64,000 bases of DNA, taken from NCBI GenBank assembly GCA_029931535.1, contig JAQPZY010001415.1:620001-684000 (forward strand), read 5' to 3'. The DNA is from Margaritifera margaritifera (taxonomy: Eukaryota > Mollusca > Bivalvia > Unionida > Margaritiferidae). Positions within the stretch are counted from its first letter, which is position 1, and every line of letters starts with the position of its first letter. Below the pieces are notes generated by a model. That model was given only the letters and a program-made list of their open reading frames with translations, was not told where the DNA came from and searched no databases. Shown piece after piece: positions 42,499-55,200 of the stretch. The position numbers and the translations under genes were made by a program.

Positions 42499-44779
42499 TC
42501 ATAGACGATCTGATACACTTTTTCCAAGAGTCGACTGCCGATTTAATAATCTGAAAAAACAAACAATCTTTTGAGGATCGACCGTGGTGACACGAAAGTC
42601 TTGATCTGGACCCGAAGTTTCTTTTGCCAAACTCTCGCGTGGATTCAAAAGTTCGATGTCCACGACATCGTAGTCTTTGACGATGTGTCGAAATTCTAAA
42701 TCTGTTTTGAAACGTCGATCGTAGTCGTGTTTCCACATTACTATCACTTAGTATCCTTCAGTTTCTAAACTCTGGCGTCCTTGGTACGTTTTGTCGTGCA
42801 ACTCTTCCGTGGTCGAATCTGACCAAGGATTTGTAGGTCTCGTTGAGGATAATAGAGCGGGCATCCATGAAATAAACATCCGTGAAATTCGTACACTATC
42901 TGTGAGTTTTCTAAATTTCAACCATCCACGGAATAAGATCCAATCTTCTTTCCGCACCGTTTCTAGCATGTTGTATCAACTTATCTTGAGTTTTACAAAA
43001 GTAATGTAACCAACGCAAAACTGTGGCTGAATATCGATGGCTGACAGATTGATAGGACTGAGGTGGTATGATGGCTAGTTTGTTCTCGGGCATGAACTTA
43101 TTTCGGTACACTAATCCACACACTTTGACAATGGCGGAAGCTTTCTCAAGGGATCGATATATCTGTGATCCAGAAATAACTGTCGAAATGTTCGACAACA
43201 ACGTCATAAAATGTCCACATCGGATCGACAATACCTTAACATCTCTTTTTAAATATCAAAAGGGTCAGAAGAGTGGGTTTGGTATCAAGTGTAGAAAGCT
43301 TCTTGTTGTTCTGTTCGCATATCATCTAGGTCACAGTAATGGACTTCATGCAAATACGAGAGCACGATGTGTTGATTTGTTTAGGTGTTGAAAATTCGGG
43401 AAAATGGCCTTTAGACATTTCTATCATTCCAAAGGCATAGCAAAAGAACTAATGGAATCTTTAACAATGTCCTTTTCTCAGATTCATGTACATGACTTTG
43501 GCTCCGTTCAAGGTAACTATTGGAAATTCAGTTCCTTGTTCTGAAAAATATTTCAAAAGAAACTGTCCGTCGGATCCTGAGAAATTGTGAGCAATGACCG
43601 TAGCGATTTCATGACAGTTCCCATAACTATGTACTTCCTCTTCGTTCAAGGTGTCGTTCCTGGGGTCTAAAACCCACTCAGCAAAATAAGAAAGAGTATG
43701 AGAGCCGCGAAATATCTGTTCACGTCTCCCTGGAATCACGTTACAATTCCGACAGTGATGAAATAAAGGTTCCTGAATAAAGTTGTTGCCAGAGCGATGA
43801 GCCACACTAAAGTTACGAGTGTGAATTCCAGTCTCTTGAGAACATTCAAAGTAAAAAAAAAGGATACAACTTCACACGATGGTCTCTTTTCTTTTTTTTT
43901 TTTTTTGTGTTCTGGTCATTCAATAATTCCTCGGGTTCGTTGTTATATCTCTGAATATAGCATCGATGATCCAACTCGACGACTTAGCAACAAATACGAC
44001 ATCGTTTCTTTCCTGCACAAACATGAAACATCAAACTTTTGGGAATTGGTACGAACATGGTGTACACAAGCGGGACACACTGTCAATAATTCGCAAGCAC
44101 TTTTCTGTTGTTGGAATTGTTTCATGCGATGTCGCTCGTAACATGCTGTACTCACAAATATTTGTCTGCAAGTAGATCACTGAATCGTTTCTTTTACTTT
44201 AGGAATACAAGGTCTGGAAGCTAAACAACCACGACATCTTTCCCCATGATGAATGTGTTGCTCCCGAATGTTAAATTCTTGGTCATATTTCTCACAATAG
44301 TAATTGTATCCGAGAAATTCTTTGACATTAGTAATAGCATCGTAATGATTTTGGTGATTGTAAACATGAATATATTTTCCGTCTGGAAAATTCGGTCCTA
44401 GACACAGGATATCTCCACGAATGGCTTGAGGGTATAATTTCAATGTATATTGAGGGGCGAGCACATCTTGAATTGTTTGCATTTCAGGAACTCCACACAC
44501 GGTCTCTTTTGAAATTCATGCTTGTTGCAAAAGGATTTCTGCTTCTCTTCGTTGTTTGGCTCTGACCGAACGACTAATGGTTTTCCATAATCGTTTCCAT
44601 TCTGCTGTATCGTTTTTCTATGCATGAGTTCGAGCCACCACGATGCACGGGCTGAATACATTTAATCTTCGTCGTTGTTCATCGGAACGATACTTCGTTT
44701 GGTACTGGGAAGTTGAACCATCGATAAAACTTTGCGTTTTCCTCTGCCTGAAGGAGGTGAAACGTGTGTCATATGAGTT

Positions 44780-44814
<35 letters not shown>

Positions 44815-45250
44815 GGTCATGTCAAACTCATCATCCGATTGTTGAAAGTCTTGAATTTTGTCCACGATTTTGGAAGAAGTTAATTCAGCGGGTGTACTAA
44901 GCTCGATCCAAACAAGAGATTATAAATATCGTGAGTGATGGACATTCCCAACGATCTTGATCTTTAGCTTGGCACTGTAGTTTTAATTTCTCTAGCATAG
45001 ACTCCAATAATTCCCTAATAAAGACAGCTGTTTTCTCTGCCGGGACTCGAGATTTCAACTTTTTAAATTTGACCGTGTAAGTGTAGGCAGTCGTTCTACA
45101 TTTCTGGAAGTCACTTCTTAGTAGTTAGCTTGAATGTAAAAATAATCTTCAGGGGCTTCAGAACGACTTTCTTTCTTAGCCGATCTTGACTCTCTCGGTC
45201 TTGAGGTGAAGGTAGATGGTGTTGGATAAGGACCAATCATGTTCTCTTCA
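42499..45250 (-). pseudogene. Protein-primed DNA polymerase B, heavily broken
   Basis: Pieces appear in the expected N-to-C order on the minus strand. About 45000-44830 holds a conserved N-terminal region (STPAELTSSKIVDKIQDF). About 44500-44180 has a Cys/His-rich region (NYYCEKYDQEFNIREQHIHH, then ERCRGC). At 43805-43461 the exonuclease-type AHNFSGSDGQF carries Ser where Phe is usual. At 43231-42911 lies an ENKLAIIPPQSY region. At 42969-42499 follow a Gly-Tyr segment and WKHDYDRRF. The polymerase palm motifs (YxDTD) are not seen, so the 3' part is missing. It would have replicated the element. Confidence 0.65.
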
Positions 45251-45403
45251 AAATCGCTTGGGTGAACATCTGTCAACACTTTTTGGATGGTGTTTGGTGA
45301 CCCAGAACTTTGTCGTCACTTGACTTCTAGTTTCTCCTTGGAAAGGTGTGATATTTTATTTTTATCACGGTAGATACTTTTCAAATTTGGTTTAACTAGA
45401 GTA

Positions 45404-45553
<150 letters not shown>

Positions 45554-45636
45554 CACACTTCTAGTCAGAGATTTACAGAGAGTCATTTAAAAATACACTT
45601 CCAACAAGACTTCTGACTACTCTTTACGAGAAATGT

Positions 45637-45849
45637 GAAGATACTTGTTATGTCTGTCAGTAGAAAGAACATTGGTCTCCTGAATGGCCACAACGTCAGA
45701 GAATAGGAACCTTCAAGAAAGAAGAAAGCAGGTCCAAAGAAAAAAGTAAAGATACCTATTATCAATATCAAGAAAAAGGACATTGGTCTTCAGAGTGTCT
45801 CAAGAAATTTAAAAAAGAGAAAAAGGAGGAAACCTTCAGCAGAAGCTGA
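45637..45849 (+). pseudogene. Double zinc-knuckle fragment
   Basis: One plus-strand frame of 70 codons has two similar knuckle-like motifs: CYVCQ-stop-KEHWSPEW and YYQYQEKGHWSSEC, about 40 residues apart. Each is preceded by a Lys/Glu-rich run. A TAG lies in the first motif and Cys are lost in the second (YYQY for CYxC). It resembles a gag-type nucleocapsid part and runs opposite to the Polinton genes. Confidence 0.4.
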
Positions 45850-46149
45850 AGAATAACCCATTCGAGCAAAGAAAATCAAAGCAAGACAAGACGAAGAAAC
45901 AACAGAGGAACCCGTGCCAGGGTAGAAGTTCAAAATAGAAAAGTCAGTAAAAAAAGAAGAAGAAAATATGGACTTTTGTGATGTGTTTTGAATTTTCATT
46001 GCGATTCATATTTACGACAATATACTAAGGACAAAAACGTAAGTGTATCTATGTCTTGATTTGTTTTTATTTTGTTTTTGTATTGATAAGATATTCAAAG
46101 AAACACACACACACACATTTTATAAAGGAGGGATTTAGTTTTATGTTTG

Positions 46150-46208
46150 ATTTGCCAATCATTTGAGTATTATCTTTTTTCTAAGAGAACTAAGTGGCCC
46201 TAAAAAGA
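46150..46208 (+). repeat. Inverted partner of 59330-59385
   Basis: Reads CTAAGAGAACTAAGTGGCCC here; the reverse complement of 59330-59385 has CTAAGAGAACTGAGTGACCC in the same context, with weaker similarity beyond. The two copies flank the 42-bp array in opposite orientation. Confidence 0.6.
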
Positions 46209-46237
46209 ACCGCCATCAGCAGTAACGCTCTTAAACC

Positions 46238-49200
46238 TTCTCCACGTCCAAGTCCTACTGTTGTTGTGATAGAGGTAGTTGCTAATGCTGAAGTTCTGAT
46301 AGTGACTGTGGTATTGGTAGTTGCTACTGCTGTAGTTCTAATAGTGACTGTTGTGGTATTGGTAGTTGCAACTGCTGTAGTTCTAATAGTGACTGTGGTA
46401 GAGGTAGTTCCTACTGCTGTAGTTCTAATAGTGAATGTGGTAGTGGAAGTTGTTACTGCTGTAGTTCTAATAGTGACTGTGGTAGTGGAAGTTGTTACTG
46501 TTGTAGCTCTAATAGTGACTGTGGTAGAGGTAGTTGCTACTGCCGTAGTTCTAATAGTGACTGTGGTAGAGGTAGTTGCTAATGCTGTAGTTCTAATAGT
46601 GAATGTGATAGAGGTAGTTGCTACTGCTGTAGTTCTAATAGTGACTGTGGTAGAGGTAGTTGCTACTGCTGTAGTTCTAATAGTGACTGTGGTAGAGGTA
46701 GTTGCTACTACTGTAGTTCTAATAGTGACTGTGGTAGAGGTAGTTGCTAATGCTGTAGTTCTAATAGTGACTGTGATAGAGGTAGTTGCTACTGCTGTAG
46801 TTCTAATAGTGACGGTGAAAGAGGTAGTAGCTACTGATGTAGTTCTGATAGTGACTGTGGTAGAGGTAGTTGCTACTGCTGTAGTTCTAATAGTGACTGT
46901 GATAGTGGTAGTTACTACTGCTGTAGTTCTAATAGTGACTGTTGTGGTATTGGTAGTTGCAACTGCTGTAGTTCTAATAGTGACTGTGGTAGTGGTAGTT
47001 GTTACTACTGTAGTTCGAATAGTGACTGTAGTAGTGGAAGTTGCTACTGCTGTAGTTCTAATAGTGAATGTGGTAGAGGTAGTTGCTACTACTGTAGTTC
47101 TAATAATGACTGTGGTAGTGGTAGTTGCTACTACTGTAGTTCTAATAGTGACTGTTGTGGTATTGGTAGTTGCAACTGCTGTAGTTCTAATAGTGACTGT
47201 GGAAGAGGTAGTTGCTACTACTGTAGTTCTAATAGTGACTGTAGTAGTGGTAGCTGCTACTGCTGTAGTTCCACAAGTGACGTTCTAATAGTGACTGTGG
47301 TAGTTGTAGTTGCAACTGCTGTAGTTCTGATAGTGACTGTGGTAGAGGTAGTTGCTACTATTGTAGTTCTAATAATGACTGTGGTAGTTGTAGTTACTAC
47401 TGCTGTAGTTCTAATAGTGACTGTGGTAGTTGTAGTTACTACTGCTGTAGTTCTAATAGTGACTGTTGTGGTAGAGGTAGTTGCTACTAATGTAGTTCTA
47501 ATAATGACTGTGATAGAGGTAGTTGCTACTACTGTAGTTCTAATAGTGACTGTAGTAGAGGTAGTTCTACTGCTGTAGTTCTAATAGTGACTGTGGAAGA
47601 GGTAGTTGCTACTGCTGTAGTTCTAATAGTGAATGTGGTAGAGGTAGTTGCTACTGCTGTAGTTCTAATAGTGACTGTGGGAGTGGTAGTTGCTATTGCT
47701 GTAGTTCTAATAGTGACTGTGGTAGAGGTAGTTGCTACTGCTGTAGTTCTAATAGTGACTGTGGTAGAGGTAGTTGCTACTGCTGTAGTTCTAATAGTGA
47801 ATGTGGTAGAGGTAGTTGCTACTGCTGTAGTTCTAATAGTGACTGTGGGAGTGGTAGTTGCCATTGCTGTAGTTCTAATAGTGACTGTGGTAGAGGTAGT
47901 TGCTACTGCTGTAGTTCTAATAGTGACTGTGGTAGAGGTAGTTGCTACTACTGTAGTTCTAATAGTGACTGTGGTAGAGGTAGTTGCTACTGCTGTAGTT
48001 CTAATAGTGACTGTGGTAGAGGTAGTTGCTACTACTGTAGTTCTAATAGTGACTGTGGTAGAGGTAGTTGCTACTGCTGTAGTTCTAATAGTGACTGTGG
48101 TAGAGGTAGTTGCTACTGCTGTAGTTCTAATAGTGACTGTGGTAGAGGTAGTTGCTATTGCTGTAGTTCTAATAGTGACTGTGGAAGAGGTAGTTGCTAC
48201 TACTGTAGTTCTAATAGTGACTGTGGTAGAGGTAGTTGCTACTACTGTAGTTCTAATAGTGACTGTGGTAGAGGTAGTTGCTACTACTGTAGTTCTAATA
48301 GTGACTGTGGTAGAGGTAGTTGCTACTGCTGTAGTTCTAATAGTGACTGTGGTAGAGGTAGTTGCTATTGCTGTAGTTCTAATAGTGACTGTGATAGAGG
48401 TAGTTGCTACTACTGTAGTTTTAATAGTGAATGTGATAGTGGTAGTTGCAACTGCTGTAGTTCTAATAGTGACTGTAGTAGTGGTAGTTGAAACTGCTCT
48501 AGTTCTGATAGTGATTGTGGTAGAGATAGTTGCTACTTCTGTAGTTCTAATAGTGACTGTGGTAGTGGTAGTTGCTATTGCTGTAGTTCTAATAGTGAAT
48601 GTGATAGAGGTAGTTGCTACTACTGTAGTTCTAATAGTGACTGTGGAAGAGGTAGTTGCTACTGCTGTAGTTCTAATACTGACTGTGGTAGAGGTAGTTG
48701 CTACTACTGTAGTTCTAATAGTGACTGTGGTAGAGGTAGTTGCTATTGTTGTAGTTCTAATAGTGACTGTGGAAGAGGTAGTTGCTACTACTGTAGTTCT
48801 AATAGTGACTGTGATAGTGGTAGTTGCAACTGCTGTAGTTCTAATAGTGACTGTGGTAGAGGTAGTTGCTACTACTGTAGTTCTAATAGTGACTGTGGAA
48901 GAGGTAGTTGCTACTGCTGTAGTTCTAATAGTGACTGTGGTAGAGGTAGTTGCTACTGCTGTAGTTCTAATAGTGACTGTGGTAGAGCTAGTTGCTACTA
49001 CTGTAGTTCTAATAGTGACTGTGGAAGAGGTAGTTGCTATTGTTGTAGTTCTAATAGTGACTGTGGAAGAGGTAGTTGCTATTGTTGTAGTTCTAATAGT
49101 GACTGTGGTAGAGGTAGTTGCTACTTCTGTAGTTCTAATAGTGACTGTGGTAGAGGTAGTTGCTATTGTTGTAGTTCTAATAGTGACTGTGGTAGAGGTA

Positions 49201-52200
49201 GTTGCTACTGCTGTAGTTCTAATAGTGACTGTGGTAGAGGTAGTTGCTATTGTTGTAGTTCTAATAGTGACTGTGGTAGAGGTAGTTGCTATTGTTGTAG
49301 TTCTAATAGTGACTGTGGTAGAGGTAGTTGCTACTGCTGTAGTTCTAATAGTGACTGTGGTAGAGGTAGTTGCTACTGCTGTAGTTCTAATAGTGACTGT
49401 CTGTTTAGGTAGTTGCTACTGCTGTAGTTCTAATAGTGACTGTGGTAGAGGTAGTTGCTACTGCTGTAGTTCTAATAGTGACTGTGGTAGAGGTAGTTGC
49501 TACTGCTGTAGTTCTAATAGTGACTGTGGTAGAGGTAGTTGCTACTACTGTAGTTCTAATAGTGACTGTGGTAGAGGTAGTTGCTATTGTTGTAGTTCTA
49601 ATAGTGACTGTGGTAGAGGTAGTTGCTATTGTTGTAGTTCTAATAGTGACTGTGGTAGAGGTAGTTGCTATTGTTGTAGTTCTAATAGTGACTGTGGTAG
49701 AGGTAGTTGCTATTGTTGTAGTTCTAATAGTGACTGTGGTAGAGGTAGTTGCTACTGCTGTAGTTCTAATAGTGACTGTGGTAGAGGTAGTTGCTATTGT
49801 TGTAGTTCTAATAGTGACTGTGGTAGAGGTAGTTGCTACTGCTGTAGTTCTAATAGTGACTGTGGTAGAGGTAGTTGCTACTGCTGTAGTTCTAATAGTG
49901 ACTGTGGTAGAGGTAGTTGCTACTGCTGTAGTTCTAATAGTGACTGTGGTAGAGGTAGTTGCTACTGCTGTAGTTCTAATAGTGACTGTGGTAGAGGTAG
50001 TTGCTACTGCTGTAGTTCTAATAGTGAATGTGGTAGAGGTAGTTGCTACTACTGTAGTTCTAATAGTGACTGTGGTAGAGGTAGTTGCTATTGTTGTAGT
50101 TCTAATAGTGACTGTGGTAGAGGTAGTTGCTACTGCTGTAGTTCTAATAGTGACTGTGGTAGAGGTAGTTGCTATTGTTGTAGTTCTAATAGTGACTGTG
50201 GTAGAGGTAGTTGCTATTGTTGTAGTTCTAATAGTGACTGTGGTAGAGGTAGTTGCTACTACTATAGTTCTAATAGTGACTGTGGTAGAGGTAGTTGCTA
50301 TTGTTGTAGTTCTAATAGTGAATGTGGTAGAGGTAGTTGCTACTGCTGTAGTTCTAATAGTGACTGTGGTAGAGGTAGTTGCTACTGCTGTAGTTCTAAT
50401 AGTGAATGTGGTAGAGGTAGTTGCTACTGCGGTAGTTATAATAGTGACTGTTGTTGTATTGGTAGTTGCAACTGCTGTAGTTCTAATAGTGACTGTAGTA
50501 GTGGTAATTGCTACTGCTGTAGTTCTAATAGTGAATGTGGTAGAGGTAGTAGCTACTGATGTAGTTCTGATAGTGACTGTGGTAGAGGTAGTTGCTACTG
50601 CTGCAGTTCTAATAGTGACTGTGATAGTGGTAGTTACTACTGCTGTAGTTCTAATAGTGACTGTTGTTGTATTGGTAGTTGCAACTGCTGTAGTTCTAAT
50701 AGTGACTGTAGTAGTGGTAATTGCTACTGCTGTAGTTCTAATAGTGAATGTGGTAGAGGTAGTAGCTACTGATGTAGTTCTGATAGTGACTGTGGTAGAG
50801 GTAGTTGCTACTGCTGCAGTTCTAATAGTGACTGTGATAGTGGTAGTTACTACTGCTGTAGTTCTAATAGTGACTGTTGTGGTATTGGTAGTTGCAACTG
50901 CTGTAGTTCTAATAATGACTGTGGTAGAGGTAGTTGCTACTGCTGTAGTTCTAATAGTGAATGTGGTAGAGGTAGTTGCCACTGCTGTAGTTCTAATAGT
51001 GACTGTTGTTGTATTGGTAGTTGCAACTGCTGTAGTTCTAATAGTGACTGTAGTAGTGGTAATTGCTACTGCTGTAGTTCTAATAGTGAATGTGGTAGAG
51101 GTAGTAGCTACTGATGTAGTTCTGATAGTGACTGTGGTAGAGGTAGTTGCTACTGCTGCAGTTCTAATAGTGACTGTGATAGTGGTAGTTACTACTGCTG
51201 TAGTTCTAATAGTGACTGTTGTTGTATTGGTAGTTGCAACTGCTGTAGTTCTAATAGTGACTGTAGTAGTGGTAATTGCTACTGCTGTAGTTCTAATAGT
51301 GACTGTAGTAGTGGTAGTTGCTACTACTGTAGTTTTAATAGTGACTGTGGTAGTGGTAGTTGTTACTACTGTAGTTCTAATAGTGACTGTAGTAGTGGAA
51401 GTTGCTACTGCTGTAGTTCTAATAGTGAATGTGGTAGAGGTAGTTGCTACTACTGTAGTTCTAATAGTGACTGTGGTAGTGGTAGTTGCTACTACTGTAG
51501 TTCTAATAGTGACTGTTGTGGTATTGGTAGTTGCAACTGCTGTAGTTCTAATAGTGACTGTGGAAGAGGTAGTTGCTACTACTGTAGTTCTTATAGTGAC
51601 TGTAGTAGTGGTAGCTGCTACTGCTGTAGTTCCAAAAGTGACTGTGGTAGAGGTAGTTGCTACTGCAAACGTTCTAATAGTGACTGTGGTAGAGGTAGTT
51701 GCTACTGCTGTAGTTCTGATAGTGACTGTGGTAGAGGTAGTTGCTACTATTGTAGTTCTAATAATGACTGTGGTAGTTGTAGTTACTACTGCTGTAGTTC
51801 TAATAGTGACTGTGGTAGTTGTAGTTACTACTGCTGTAGTTCTAATAGTGAATGTTGTGGTAGAGGTAGTTGCTACTACTGTAGTTCTAATAATGACTGT
51901 GATAGAGGTAGTTGCTACTGCTGTAGTTCTAATAGTGAATGTTGTGGTAGTTGTAGTTACTACTGCTGTAGTTCTAATAATGACTGTGGTAGTTGTAGTT
52001 ACTACTGCTGTAGTTCTAATAGTGACTGTGGTAGTTGTAGTTACTACTGCTGTAGTTCTAATAGTGAATGTTGTGGTAGAGGTAGTTTCTACTACTGTAG
52101 TTCTAATAGTGACTGTAGTAGAGGTAGTTCTACTGCTGTAGTTCTAATAGTGACTGTGGTAGTGGTAGTTGCTATTGCTGTAGTTCTAATAGTGAATGTG

Positions 52201-55200
52201 GTAGAGGTAGTTGCTACTGCTGTAGTTCTAATAGTGACTGTGGTAGAGGTAGTTGCTACTGCTGTAGTTCTAATAGTGACTGTGGAAGAGGTAGTTGCTA
52301 CTACTGTAGTTCTAATAGTGACTGTGGTAGTGGTAGTTGCAACTGCTGTAGTTCTAATAGTGACTGTGATAGAGGTTGCTACTACTGTAGTTATAATAGT
52401 GACTGTGGTAGTGGTAGTTGCTACTACTGTAGTTCTAATAGTGAATGTGATAGAGGTAGTTGCTACTACTGTAGTTCTAATAGTGACTGTGGTAGAGGTA
52501 GTTGCTACTACTGTAGTTCTAATAGTGACTGTGATAGAGGTAGTTGCTACTTCTGTAGTTCTAATAGTGACTGTGGAAGAGGTAGTTGCTACTACTGTAG
52601 TTCTAATAGTGACTGTGGTAGAGGTAGTTGCTACTGCTGTAGTTCTAATAGTGACTGTGGAAGAGGTAGTTGCTACTGCTGTAGTTCTAATAGTGACTGT
52701 GGAAGAGGTAGTTGCTACTACTGTAGTTCTAATAGTGACTGTGGTAGAGGTATTTGCTACTACTGTAGTTTTAATAGTGACTGTGGTAGAGGTAGTTGCT
52801 ACTGCTGTAGTTCTAATAGTGACTGTGATAGAGGTAGTTGCTACTACTGTAGTTATAATAGTGAATGTGATAGAGGTAGTTGCTACTACTGTAGTTCTAA
52901 TAGTGACTGTGGAAGAGGTAGTTGCTACTACTGTAGTTCTAATAGTGACTGTGATAGAGGTAGTTGCTACTTCTGTAGTTCTAATAGTGACTGTGGAAGA
53001 GGTAGTTGCTACTACTGTAGTTCTAATAGTGACTGTGGTAGAGGTAGTTGCTACTGCTGTAGTTCTAATAGTGACTGTGGAAGAGGTAGTTGCTACTGCT
53101 GTAGTTCTAATAGTGACTGTGGTAGAGGTAGTTGCTACTGCTGTAGTTCTAATAGTGAATGTGGTAGAGGTAGTTGCTACTGCTGTAGTTCTAATAGTGA
53201 CTGTGGTAGAGGTAGTTGCTACTGCTGTAGTTCTAATAGTGACTGTGGAAGAGGTAGTTGCTACTACTGTAGTTCTAATAGTGACTGTGGTAGAGGTATT
53301 TGCTACTACTGTAGTTTTAATAGTGACTGTGATAGTGGTAGTTGCAACTGCTGTAGTTCTAATAGTGACTGTGGAAGAGGTAGTTGCTACTACTGTAGTT
53401 CTAATAGTGACTGTGGTAGAGGTAGTTGCTACTGCTGTAGTTCTAATAGTGAATGTGGTAGAGGTAGTTGCTACTGCTGTAGTTCTAATATTGACTGTGG
53501 TAGTGGTAGTTGCTACTACTGTAGTTTTAATAGTGACTGTGGAAGTGGTAGTTGCTACTACTGTAGTTCTAATAGTGACTGTGGGAGTGGTAGTTGCTAC
53601 TACTGTAGTTCTAATAGTGACTGTGGTAGTGGTAGTTGCTACTGCTGTAGTTCTAATATTGACTGTGGAAGTGGTAGTTGCTACTACTGTAGTTCTAATA
53701 GTGACTGTGGGAGTGGTAGTTGCTACTACTGTAGTTCTAATAGTCTCTGTGGTAGTGGTAGTTGCTACTGCTGTAGTTCTAATAGTGACTGTGGAAGTGG
53801 TAGTTGCTACTACTGTAGTTCTAATAGTGACTGTGGTAGTGGTAGTTGCTACTACTGTAGTTCTAATAGTGACTGTGGAAGTGGTAGTTGCTACTGCTGT
53901 AGTTCTAATATTGACTGTGGGAGTGGTAGTTGCTACTACTGTAGTTCTAATAGTGACTGTGGTAGTGGTAGTTGCTACTGCTGTAGTTCTAATATTGACT
54001 GTGGTAGTGGTAGTTGCTACTACTGTAGTTCTAATAGTGAATGTGGTAGAGGTAGTTCTACTGCTGTAGTTCTAATATTGACTGTGGTAGTGGTAGTTGC
54101 TACTGCTGTAGTTCTAATATTGACTGTGGTAGTGGTAGTTGCTACTGCTGTAGTTCTAATATTGACTGTGGTAGTGGTAGTTGCTACTGCTGTAGTTCTA
54201 ATATTGACTGTGGTAGTGGTAGTTCTACTGCTGTAGTTCTAATATTGACTGTGGTAGAGGTAGTTGCTACTACTGTAGTTCTAATATTGACTGTGGGAGT
54301 GGTAGTTGCTACTGCTGTAGTTCTAATAGTGACTGTGGTAGAGTTATTTGCTACTGCTGTAGTTCTAATATTGACTGTGGGAGTGGTAGTTCTACTGCTG
54401 TAGTTCTAATAGTGACTGTGGTAGAGGTAGTTGCTACTGCTGTAGTTCTAATAGTGACTGTGGTAGAGGTAGTTGCTACTAATGTAGTTCTAATAATGAC
54501 TGTGGTAGAGGTAGTTGCTACTACTGTAGTTCTAATAGTGACTGTGGTATTGGTAGTTGCAACTGCTGTAGTTCTAATAGTGACTGTGATAGAGGTAGTT
54601 GCTACTGCTGTAGTTCTAATATTGACTGTGGGAGTGGTAGTTGCTACTGCTGTAGTTCTAATAGTGACTGTGGTAGAGGTAGTTGCTACTGCTGTAGTTC
54701 TAATAGTGACTATAGTAGAGGTAGTTCTACTGCTGTAGTTCTAATAGTGACTGTGGTAGAGGTAGTTGCTACTGCTGTAGTTCTAATAGTGACTGTGATA
54801 GAGGTAGTTGCTACTGCTGTAGTTTTAATAGTGACTGTGATAGTGGTAGTTGCAACTGCTGTAGTTCTAATAGTGACTGTGGTAGAGGTAGTTGCTACTA
54901 CTGTAGTTCTAATAGTGACTGTGGTAGAGGTAGTTGCTACTGCTGTAGTTCTAATAGTGACTGTGGTAGAGGTAGTTGCTACTACTGTAGTTCTAATAGT
55001 GACTGTGGTAGAGGTAGTTGCTACTGCTGTAGTTCTAATAGTGACTGTGGAAGAGGTAGTTGCTACTACCGTAGTTCTAATAGTGACTGTGGTGGTGGTA
55101 GTTGCTACTACTGTAGTTCTAATAGTTACTGTGATAGAGGTAGTTGCTACTACTGTAGTTCTAATAGTGACTGTGATAGAGGTAGTTGCTACTGCTGTAG

